Assembly: GCF_900188415.1 (NCBI RefSeq)
Contig: NZ_FZNV01000001.1
Location: 957,501-1,021,500, forward strand
Source of the DNA: Maribacter sedimenticola
GTDB taxonomy: Bacteria; Bacteroidota; Bacteroidia; Flavobacteriales; Flavobacteriaceae
Length of the DNA stretch: 64,000 nt
Direction: 5' to 3'
Under the pieces are notes generated by a model. That model was given only the letters and a program-made list of their open reading frames with translations, had not been told where the DNA came from and did no database searches. Position numbers and translations under genes: made by a program. Of the stretch, positions 1-7,757 are shown piece by piece. The stretch's first letter is position 1; each line of letters opens with the position of its first letter.

Positions 1-1
1 A

Positions 2-772
2 GCGGGTGTATGGGGATTAACGGATGAACACACCATTCCTATCTATAATATTGAAAAAAACACATTGGTTAAACGCCAAGTTATAGCCAGTGATGTTTTT
101 ACGCTATATGAATGGGCGGATCATATGTTGTCCGTTAGTAATAACGGTGCAGCAAGCATTGTCTGGAGAGAAGTATTGTTGATGGCCGCTTTTGGTGAAC
201 AATATCCTGATCTAACGCAAGAAGAAGCTGATACTTATTTTAAGGAAACCCCTAAGAAGGAACTGACGGATTTAGGAAACGATGTGGTCAATTTACCCTT
301 ACGAGATTTAGGCATTACTGCCGATGAATGGCGTTTAGGGAGCTTTTTTACACGTGGGGCAAATACCTATGTCGGTGATAAAGGGGGCAGTATAGGCTCA
401 CCACAAGGGTTAATGAAATTTTTGGTACAGTTGGAGCAAGGAAAGGTTGTGGATGAAGCGTCTAGTTTGGAAATGAAACGGTTAATGTACATGACCGATA
501 GAAGAATACGCTATGCACAAGCACCTGCCTTAAAGGAAGCTGCGGTGTACTTTAAATCAGGTTCACTTTACAAATGTGATCGTAGCAAAGGAGAGGCATG
601 TGGAAAGTACATGGGTAACGTTACCAATTATATGAATTCCGTTATTATAGTGGAGCATCCTAATAATTGCAGGTATATGGTGGTGCTAATGACCAATGTT
701 TTGCGTAAAAATTCTGCTAGTGACCATATGTATTTGGCCGGAAATATTGATAAGATTATTCAAAAAGGGTAA
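2..772 (+). CDS. Serine hydrolase of beta-lactamase fold, C-terminal part
   Basis: The reading frame is open to the left edge, so the start and N-terminal part lie outside the window. What remains (about 257 residues) resembles the C-terminal part of class A beta-lactamase-like serine hydrolases (PF13354 type). An SNN triplet at nt 137-145 sits where the family has SDN, and a K-S-G motif (FKSGSLYKC) near the end matches the KTG box. The catalytic SxxK would be upstream and cannot be seen. The SDN aspartate is replaced by asparagine. A complete relative with the canonical SDN lies at 10603-11508. The role is probably in the periplasm, as a peptidase or esterase, and not necessarily antibiotic hydrolysis. 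A stem-loop at 822-869 follows. Confidence 0.6.
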   Translation, partial: AGVWGLTDEHTIPIYNIEKNTLVKRQVIASDVFTLYEWADHMLSVSNNGAASIVWREVLLMAAFGEQYPDLTQEEADTYFKETPKKELTDLGNDVVNLPLRDLGITADEWRLGSFFTRGANTYVGDKGGSIGSPQGLMKFLVQLEQGKVVDEASSLEMKRLMYMTDRRIRYAQAPALKEAAVYFKSGSLYKCDRSKGEACGKYMGNVTNYMNSVIIVEHPNNCRYMVVLMTNVLRKNSASDHMYLAGNIDKIIQKG

Positions 773-819
773 AAGTTCTATCTTTAAAAAAGGCGTTTTT
801 ATGGAATATAATCCTTTAA

Positions 820-872
820 TTAAGTCTTATAGTGGAACATTATTTTATCGATGTTTCACTATAAGACTTTTA
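820..872. terminator. Bidirectional stem-loop between convergent genes
   Basis: Arms at 822-840 and 851-869 (aagtcttatagtggaacat against its near-perfect complement, one G.T position) enclose a 10-nt loop and are flanked by A/T. The element lies between two genes that end toward each other (772 and 892), so it probably terminates both. Confidence 0.7.
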
Positions 873-891
873 ATACATAACGTTTTCTTTT

Positions 892-2238
892 CTAACTCAA
901 TACATCCGTAACTCCCGGAGTAGGTATGGGGTAATTGCCATCTGCATTTGGTACACTTGGTGGCGTAGCGTCCCAAGTAAGTTCATTGGGCATAATTTGT
1001 TTTTGTGATGCCATGGCATCTTCCCATGTAATTACTTTTCCAGAATAGGTTGCCATACGGCCCATGATAGCGGTCAAAGTACTTTTTGCTCCATTTTCCG
1101 TATCGCTGATGACTTCCTTGTTTCGGATAGAAGCAAATAATCGGTCGTGCTCTACTTGATACGGATTTGGGTCGTTTCTATTGCGGTAGTCGAATATTTT
1201 TTCTCCATCTAAACCTACAATGGTTGCGGCACCGGCATCTCTCATTTCAATACTGCCTTTTGTGCCTTGAAAATTCTCGCCCACTTTGGACCATGTACCT
1301 GGTTGGTGACGACATTGACTGGCTATTACAGCTCCGCTGGGGTAGGTGAATTCAACGAAATGATGATCAAATATTTCACCATGGTCCTTTCCTGTCCGTA
1401 CCAATCTACCGCCCATTCCTTGGGCAGAAATTGGGTATTCACCAATAAACCAGTTTGCCACATCTATATTATGTATGTGTTGTTCTAAAATATGGTCACC
1501 GCACAACCAATTAAAATAATACCAGTTCCGCATTTGATATTCCAGTTCCGATTGGCCTTCTTGCCGGGGTCTTACCCAGACCCCGGCACTGTTCCAATAC
1601 ACTTGCCCAGAAACTATTTTGCCCACTTCACCTTGCTTGATCTTTTCGGCTATGGCCAGATAATTATTTTGGTAATGGCGCTGTAGGCCAACAACAACGT
1701 TTAATTTTTTCTCCTTGGCAATCTTGGCTACTTCCAATACTTTACGAATGCCGGGAGCATCTACTGCGCAAGGTTTTTCCATGAATACATGCTTTCCAGC
1801 GTTTATGGCATATTCAAAATGATAGGGCCTAAAACCTGGAGGAGTAGCAAGAATTATGACATCGGCTTGGTCTATGGCCTTTTTATAGGCATCAAAACCA
1901 ACATATTTATGGGCATCCTTTACATTCACTTTATTTGTGCCCTCAAATTCTTTCTGTAGGTTACCCAAACTTTTATCCAATTGGTCTTGAAAAGCATCGA
2001 CCATGGCCACTAATTCTATATTGTCATCTGCCTTTAATGCTTGGTTGGCGGCTCCAGTACCGCGCCCTCCACAACCTATTACGGCCAATTTTAATTTTTT
2101 ATCATTAAATACATTTGCCATTACAGGGATATCTAGCCCTGGCAATAATAATCCGGCGCCTGCAAGTGCGGTGTTTTTGCAAAACCCTCGTCTTGAATTT
2201 TCGGTACGTTTTGTGTTGTCATTTTTTGAGTTGATCAT
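892..2238 (-). CDS. Gfo/Idh/MocA family oxidoreductase, exported type
   Basis: A 448-residue NAD(P)-dependent oxidoreductase of the Gfo/Idh/MocA family. Residues 15-19 (SRRGF) followed by a hydrophobic Ala/Gly/Leu stretch resemble a twin-arginine export signal, as is usual for the Bacteroidota and planctomycete members of this family. The Rossmann fold is marked by GCGGRGTG from residue 55, and the catalytic lysine motif EKP lies at 154-156. The C-terminal half is the alpha/beta substrate domain. Family members oxidise or epimerise sugars and cyclitols; the substrate here cannot be read from sequence. It follows the FGE-fold gene at 2267-3241 after 28 nt on the same strand and is probably co-transcribed with it. 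Confidence 0.88.
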   Translation of the reverse strand: MINSKNDNTKRTENSRRGFCKNTALAGAGLLLPGLDIPVMANVFNDKKLKLAVIGCGGRGTGAANQALKADDNIELVAMVDAFQDQLDKSLGNLQKEFEGTNKVNVKDAHKYVGFDAYKKAIDQADVIILATPPGFRPYHFEYAINAGKHVFMEKPCAVDAPGIRKVLEVAKIAKEKKLNVVVGLQRHYQNNYLAIAEKIKQGEVGKIVSGQVYWNSAGVWVRPRQEGQSELEYQMRNWYYFNWLCGDHILEQHIHNIDVANWFIGEYPISAQGMGGRLVRTGKDHGEIFDHHFVEFTYPSGAVIASQCRHQPGTWSKVGENFQGTKGSIEMRDAGAATIVGLDGEKIFDYRNRNDPNPYQVEHDRLFASIRNKEVISDTENGAKSTLTAIMGRMATYSGKVITWEDAMASQKQIMPNELTWDATPPSVPNADGNYPIPTPGVTDVLS

Positions 2239-2266
2239 AATTTTTTGGTTTTAGGTTTGGTAGGGG

Positions 2267-3241
2267 CTATTCGCCCCAATATTTATGTATCTCGTTTTCA
2301 TTGGGTATGTTAGGGTCTCTTACGACCCTAAAGCCCACAAAGGGTGCATCGGTATTCCACCATTTACTTTTTGGAAATTGTGGGTCCCTCATTTTCCAAT
2401 TTTCCGTAGACCCTAACCGTGCGGCACTTCGTACATATTCGGCATCATCATAATATGAACCACCACGTACCGTATGAGGATATGAAGTAGCCAACTGTTC
2501 CCAAGGAGATTGGGTATGTGCCACCCTTGTTGAATATGCCTCTGGTACATAATGGTCCAAGGTCCACTCTGCAACATTTCCGTGCATATCGTACAATCCC
2601 CAAGCATTGGGTAATTTTTGTCCTACAGGATGATAGGTGTCGTTGCTATTTTCATAATACCAGGCGTAATCTTTTAATAAATTGGGGTCGTCACCAAAAT
2701 AATAGGCCGTACTGGTTCCGGCACGGGCACTATATTCCCACTCCGCTTCAGTAGGTAATCTATAAAAATGACCGGTTTTGGCAGATAGCCATTTACAGAA
2801 TTGTGAAGCGGAATAATGCGTTATGTTACCCACGGGTAAACCTTTTCCCGTCCCCATACCTAAACTCATATCTACATAAGGAACGGTGGCCCCGGCAATG
2901 GCGTCCATACCCAATTCCAAGTCCTTAGCCTTATTATTTTGGACGACAGAATCAATGTTTCTGTTAACGAACAGATTATAGATTTCCCAGGTTATTTCGT
3001 ACTTTGATATGTAGAATGCGGATAAGCTTACTTCATGTACAGGACCTTCATCCTTATTTCTATTGTGTTCTAATGCCGGACTTCCCATTAAAAATTTCCC
3101 TGCAGGTATAGCGGCCATTTCCAATTGTAATTGAGAGCCGTCCAAGGGTTGAACATAATCATTTAATCTATCGCCCTGTGCGTTTAATACGTTGAAACCT
3201 ATAATAAAAAACAGGGTTAAGAGCTGGTTGGTAATTTTCAT
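2267..3241 (-). CDS. FGE/SUMF1-fold secreted protein without the catalytic cysteines
   Basis: A 324-residue protein with a signal peptide (about residues 1-21, ending NAQ) and one formylglycine-generating-enzyme (SUMF1) domain. Domain signatures are IPAGKFLMGS near the N-terminus, RLPTEAEWEYSARAG in the middle, MHGNVAEW and a C-terminal RGGSYYDD. In true FGEs the last motif carries two copper-binding cysteines (RGGSxxCxxxxC type). Here those positions are Asp and Val, so sulfatase activation is unlikely. No sulfatase gene is in the window. Gliding proteins GldJ and GldK share this fold, but no lipobox is seen here. It is the first gene of a pair with the Gfo/Idh/MocA oxidoreductase, 28 nt away. 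The function is unknown; binding or scaffolding is an inference. Confidence 0.82.
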   Translation of the reverse strand: MKITNQLLTLFFIIGFNVLNAQGDRLNDYVQPLDGSQLQLEMAAIPAGKFLMGSPALEHNRNKDEGPVHEVSLSAFYISKYEITWEIYNLFVNRNIDSVVQNNKAKDLELGMDAIAGATVPYVDMSLGMGTGKGLPVGNITHYSASQFCKWLSAKTGHFYRLPTEAEWEYSARAGTSTAYYFGDDPNLLKDYAWYYENSNDTYHPVGQKLPNAWGLYDMHGNVAEWTLDHYVPEAYSTRVAHTQSPWEQLATSYPHTVRGGSYYDDAEYVRSAARLGSTENWKMRDPQFPKSKWWNTDAPFVGFRVVRDPNIPNENEIHKYWGE

Positions 3242-3602
3242 CCTTAAATATATGATTTTTTAAAGCATGGAACTGTTAATGGATTAGGACTGTAAGAGCC
3301 CTGCTATTTTCTTAGTAATGGGCTATAAATGATGATATAGGCAAGAATTAATGCTGTACTTCAAGTTCATAAGATTTATTGATTTTATTTTTAAAGTTGA
3401 TGATTTTTAGCACATTTTTTGCCGATTAGGCAATACTGTTCAAATGCGGGTGTAGTTTGACATTCAATTGGAGCTACATGTAGTATTTTTGTTTCTATTT
3501 TTTAAGATTATCATAAATTGTCCAACTTTTTAAGGTTCTATATCGTAAGTGATTACGGAATCTAAATTGGAATTTTTAATAGTAGTAATACATATAGATC
3601 AT
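3242..3602. other. Divergent intergenic region
   Basis: A 361-nt AT-rich gap between divergent genes (FGE-fold on minus, glucosidase on plus). A TATTTTTG at 3484-3491 fits the Bacteroidota -7 box on the plus strand. The nearest upstream TTG (3457-3459) is 24 nt away, slightly wider than usual, so it is only a weak promoter candidate. No RNA gene or repeat was seen. Confidence 0.4.
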
Positions 3603-6230
3603 ATGGCCTATAAAAATGCAGAAGAGGAACGGCTAGCCGTAGAAGATAATTACAAGAACTGGAAAAGATGGGGGCCTTACCTTGCTGAAAGGCAATGGGG
3701 TACCGTAAGGGAAGATTATAGCGCTAATGGAAATGCGTGGGATTTTGTAACACATGACAAGGCACGTAGCAATGCATATAGGTGGGGAGAAGAAGGAATT
3801 GGCGGTTATTGTGATTCTAGGGAAATTCTATGTTTGGCACCTGCGTTCTGGAACGGTAAGGACCCAATATTAAAAGAACGCTTATTTGGTTTGACCAATA
3901 ATGAGGGTAATCATGGGGAGGATGTAAAAGAGCTTTATTTTCATCAGGTATCTACTCCTACACATTCCTATTCCAAGTATTTATATAAATACCCGCACAA
4001 AAAATTTCCATATGTAGAACTGTTGAAGAAAAACAGGGAACGTGGTAGGGAAGATGCAGAATATGAAATTTTGGATACCAAGGCGTTTGCCAATAACGCC
4101 TATTTTGATTGTTATATAGAATATGCCAAAGCAGATGTTGGGGATATTTTAATGAAGGTAACCGTCGTAAACAGGGGGCCAAGAGCGGCAAGTATTCATG
4201 TTTTGCCCCATCTTTGGTTTAGGAATTTTTGGAAACATAATAACCGTTTTGAACGTCCGGAGATGAAATCAATTTCTGGTACGGCCGTACAATCCAGAAG
4301 TACCAGAAATGGCAGGTATTATTTTTATCATGAGAACGGTAAGCAACTGTTCTGTGAGAATGAGACCAATAATGAGCGCATTTATAGTGTTCCCAATGAG
4401 GTGGATTATGTAAAGGACGGTATTAATAACCATGTGGTAAAGGGTAAGGCTACCGTTAACCCCAATAATAAAGGGTCTAAATTTGCGGTATGGCACGAGT
4501 TCAAATTAAAATCTGGGGAAGAAAAATCAATTAAGGTTCGTTTGAGCAAAAAGAAAAATGACGATCCATTTGGTGATTTTGATGCGATATTTACAAAGAG
4601 AATAACCGAGTGCGAAGAATTTTATGCCGATATTCTTAAAAAAGAACTGCCGGCAGATCAGCAAGAAATTGCCAAGAAGGCGTTTTCCGGATTATTATGG
4701 ACCAAGCAATTCTATTATTATGATGTATTCAAGTGGTTATTTGGCGGTGCCGGTGAGGCTAAACCTTACCGTACGGATACGCGAAACACCAGTTGGGAAC
4801 ATCTTACGAACAGACATGTAATTTCAATGCCCGATAAGTGGGAGTATCCTTGGTATGCGGCATGGGACCTTGCCTTTCATATGGCCTCTTTTGTAGAGAT
4901 GGACCCATATTTTGCCAAAGAACAATTGCTGTTGGTATTGCGTGAGAACTACATGCATCCCAACGGACAGATTCCTGCTTATGAGTGGAATTTTAGTGAT
5001 GTAAACCCTCCTGTTCATTCTTGGGCGGTATGGACGGTTTATGATAAGGATAAAAAACGTACCGGTAAAGGAGATACGTTATTCTTGGAAAAAGCCTATC
5101 AAAAACTATTGGTCAACTTTACCTGGTGGGTAAACCAAAAGGATAAAAGTGGCACCAATCTTTTTGAAGGCGGATTTCTTGGACTGGACAATATTGGAGT
5201 GTTTGACCGCAACCATATGCCAGACGGTATAACCCGTATGCAACAGGCAGACGCTACTAGCTGGATGGCCATGTTCACCCTTAACATGTTGAGAATGACG
5301 TTGGAGCTGGCCAAGACCAATCCTATCTATGAAGATAGTGTGGCCAAATTCTTCAAACATTTCTTGAATATAGCATGGGCAATGCACCATATAGGCAAGA
5401 AAGATATTTCATTATGGGATGATGAGGATAACTTTTATTACGATGTCGTAGAAATGTCCAACGGTACAACAGATCGGTTAAAGGTGAGATCCTTGGTAGG
5501 GATTATACCACTGTTTGCTGTAGAAATCATCCATAAAGATTTGTTTGAAGAGCTCAAGCATTTTAAAATTAGGGCGGCAGAAATCGTAAGGACTAGACCA
5601 GATTTGGCTTCCCTGGTATCCAATATTGAAGAATATAACCAGGACGGAAATTACCTGTTCTCCATTATGCGTGGTTTTAGGCTGGAAAAGCTTTTGTATA
5701 GAATGTTGGATGAAAATGAATTTTTATCTGAATTTGGTATTCGCTCGTTGTCCAAGTACCATGAAAAGCATCCGTATGTTTTTCAACATAATGGACATCA
5801 TCAGATTCAATATGAGTCAGGGGAAAGCCGTTCCAACATGTTTGGAGGTAATTCCAATTGGCGCGGTCCTATTTGGTTACCTTTAAATTATATGATCGTA
5901 CAATCATTAAGAAAGTATTATTCGTTCTATGGTGAGCAATATGTTTACGAATTTCCAACAGGTTCCGGTGTAAAGATGAACTTGAATGAAATAGCGAACG
6001 AAATCTCCAAAAGATTGATCAAGTTATTTCAGCGCAATGCGGATGGAAAGTTCCAATACCATTCTGATGACCGCCAGCATCTATTCACAAAAGATGAACA
6101 TTTTAAAAACCAGCATTTTTTCTATGAGTTTTTTGACGGGGATTCCGGTAAAGGTTTGGGAGCATCGCACCAAACGGGGTGGACAGCTTTAATTGCTAAT
6201 TTGATCATGGAATTGGAGGAGAATTCCTAA
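3603..6230 (+). CDS. GH63-like glucosidase (MGH1-type glycoside hydrolase)
   Basis: An approximately 875-residue cytoplasmic protein with the sequence style of bacterial GH63/MGH1-like (alpha/alpha)6 glycosidases. The N-terminal region (about 1-400) is a beta-sandwich-like part starting with NWKRWGPYLAERQWGTVRED. The C-terminal toroid contains WEYPWYAAWDLAFH, a Gln-Gln-Ala-Asp segment, and WRGPIWLPLNY near the end. No signal peptide is present. Relatives hydrolyse alpha-glucosides or mannosylglycerate-type solutes; the substrate is not fixed. I chose the ATG at 3603 because homologues start close to it, and the 18 upstream in-frame residues from a non-ATG codon look like untranslated leader. 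An AraC regulator follows 79 nt downstream. Confidence 0.85.
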   Translation: MAYKNAEEERLAVEDNYKNWKRWGPYLAERQWGTVREDYSANGNAWDFVTHDKARSNAYRWGEEGIGGYCDSREILCLAPAFWNGKDPILKERLFGLTNNEGNHGEDVKELYFHQVSTPTHSYSKYLYKYPHKKFPYVELLKKNRERGREDAEYEILDTKAFANNAYFDCYIEYAKADVGDILMKVTVVNRGPRAASIHVLPHLWFRNFWKHNNRFERPEMKSISGTAVQSRSTRNGRYYFYHENGKQLFCENETNNERIYSVPNEVDYVKDGINNHVVKGKATVNPNNKGSKFAVWHEFKLKSGEEKSIKVRLSKKKNDDPFGDFDAIFTKRITECEEFYADILKKELPADQQEIAKKAFSGLLWTKQFYYYDVFKWLFGGAGEAKPYRTDTRNTSWEHLTNRHVISMPDKWEYPWYAAWDLAFHMASFVEMDPYFAKEQLLLVLRENYMHPNGQIPAYEWNFSDVNPPVHSWAVWTVYDKDKKRTGKGDTLFLEKAYQKLLVNFTWWVNQKDKSGTNLFEGGFLGLDNIGVFDRNHMPDGITRMQQADATSWMAMFTLNMLRMTLELAKTNPIYEDSVAKFFKHFLNIAWAMHHIGKKDISLWDDEDNFYYDVVEMSNGTTDRLKVRSLVGIIPLFAVEIIHKDLFEELKHFKIRAAEIVRTRPDLASLVSNIEEYNQDGNYLFSIMRGFRLEKLLYRMLDENEFLSEFGIRSLSKYHEKHPYVFQHNGHHQIQYESGESRSNMFGGNSNWRGPIWLPLNYMIVQSLRKYYSFYGEQYVYEFPTGSGVKMNLNEIANEISKRLIKLFQRNADGKFQYHSDDRQHLFTKDEHFKNQHFFYEFFDGDSGKGLGASHQTGWTALIANLIMELEENS

Positions 6231-6309
6231 GTTTTTATAAAATTTAAAATGTTGTATCTTAGGTTCATCGGGCAATTAATGACCGGTACAATTAACCAAC
6301 ATTTTATTG

Positions 6310-7122
6310 ATGAAAAACGATACCATAACCATATCGAAAATAGTCAAAAATGTTTCCCAAAAATATAACGAAGGCTATTATACCGTATGCTGGGTCAAAG
6401 ATGAGATCAAGGGACTGGAAATTGATGGCGTCCTTTATCCAAACATGTCCAATTCCATATTCTTTTTGGACAAAAAAGTGAATTGGAAACTGTATATCAA
6501 AGATGACAATTCTAATTCTGGCTATATCCTTAATCTTGCGGATGAGGTGCTATCCCACCCATTACTGAGTAAACTGCATATTAGTCAGATAAGGATGTTC
6601 AATACCGGTACGGTACCATTACTTAAATTAAGTCCGGGAATTGAAAAACGAACACAGGCTATCTTGGAAATGATAGATGAGCTCTTGGGTTCACATCTAA
6701 ATAATAAGGAAGATGCATTGATATCGCTTTTAAATACCTTTTTCGTTTATTGTGATGGGCAATGTAATATAAAGACGATTGTAGATAAAAACCATACCAA
6801 GGCCAATATTGTATATGCTTTTAAACAAATGGTGGATCAACATTTGGCAAAATCGCACGAAGTATCTTTTTATGCTTCCTTATTGAATATTTCCACCAGA
6901 TACTTAAATGAGTGCGTTCAGGAAGTTCTGAACGTAAGTTCCAAGAATATCATAATTGAACAATTATTGATCCGTTCCAGACATGCGTTAAAATTCACGA
7001 ATAAAACCATTAAGGAAATTGGATATGAACTGGGTTTTTCTACCCCGGATTATTTTAGTTATTTCTTTAAATCCCAAACAGGAGTTAGTCCATCTGAACT
7101 AAGAAAGAGCGTTACTTCCTAA
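6310..7122 (+). CDS. AraC-family transcriptional regulator
   Basis: A 270-residue regulator. The C-terminal 100 residues form two helix-turn-helix units typical of AraC/XylS: VSFYASLLNISTRYLNECV, then the well-kept second signature IKEIGYELGFSTPDYFSYFF and GVSPSELR. The N-terminal part resembles a cupin-like effector domain only loosely. An ATG at 6310 is preferred over the TTG three nucleotides upstream. It lies between the glucosidase and a cupin gene on the same strand, so it may control either; no operator was identified. Confidence 0.88.
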   Translation: MKNDTITISKIVKNVSQKYNEGYYTVCWVKDEIKGLEIDGVLYPNMSNSIFFLDKKVNWKLYIKDDNSNSGYILNLADEVLSHPLLSKLHISQIRMFNTGTVPLLKLSPGIEKRTQAILEMIDELLGSHLNNKEDALISLLNTFFVYCDGQCNIKTIVDKNHTKANIVYAFKQMVDQHLAKSHEVSFYASLLNISTRYLNECVQEVLNVSSKNIIIEQLLIRSRHALKFTNKTIKEIGYELGFSTPDYFSYFFKSQTGVSPSELRKSVTS

Positions 7123-7196
7123 ATTCTAGGGTTATACCGTGATTTTCACATTTCTCCCATAACGTTTTATGGGTAATTTGGTTGAAAATTATATTC

Positions 7197-7742
7197 ATGG
7201 ACAGAAAAAAATTTATACAACAGTCAGGTAATGGGGTGGTTTTCACTTTATTGTCAGGGGTTATGTTCGGTCAAAAAAAAGGTATGGCGGTCAACTTGCC
7301 CAAGATGAATGATCCCAAAGTAATTAGGGATGCGGATGGCGATGTGTTCAATGTGATCGGGGATATACAGACCCATAAGTTATTGGGCGCAGAAACCGGG
7401 AATCAAATATTTGAATGGGTGGACAATGTGGAACCCGGGGTAGGTATACCTCCGCATATACATACCAAGGAAGATGAAATTTTTAGGGTGGTAAAGGGTG
7501 AGGTTGAAATTACCGTAGGTGGCAAGAGCGAAGTGCTTAAGGCCGGTGATATTGCTTATGCACCAAAAAATATACCCCATACATGGAAGGTAGTAGGTAC
7601 GGAAAAAGCAAAAATGATAACTTCCGCACTGCCCGCAGGAATAGAACTTATGTTTCAAGAATTAGCAGCATTACCGCCAGGACCTCCAAATTTTGAAAAA
7701 GTGGCCGAAATTTGTGCCAAACAGGGTATACGCTTCGTGTAA
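7197..7742 (+). CDS. Cupin domain protein
   Basis: A 181-residue single-domain cupin. Motif 1 is PPHIHTKEDEIFRVVKGE, with two His and one Glu as metal ligands. Motif 2 is AYAPKNIPHTWKVVG, with the fourth ligand His. The N-terminus (DRKKFIQQ, then a short hydrophobic stretch) resembles a short export or anchor signal. The ATG at 7197 is chosen over an in-frame TTG 15 nt upstream. Small exported cupins of this kind occur widely in Bacteroidota; the ligand is unknown. It ends 15 nt before the convergent carrier gene. Confidence 0.85.
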   Translation: MDRKKFIQQSGNGVVFTLLSGVMFGQKKGMAVNLPKMNDPKVIRDADGDVFNVIGDIQTHKLLGAETGNQIFEWVDNVEPGVGIPPHIHTKEDEIFRVVKGEVEITVGGKSEVLKAGDIAYAPKNIPHTWKVVGTEKAKMITSALPAGIELMFQELAALPPGPPNFEKVAEICAKQGIRFV

Positions 7743-7757
7743 TCCTGTAAAAAATAC

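Noticed and set aside
696-911. Open frame overlapping the end of the first gene
   Set aside because: It covers the stem-loop and has no family signature; the composition looks like a chance frame.
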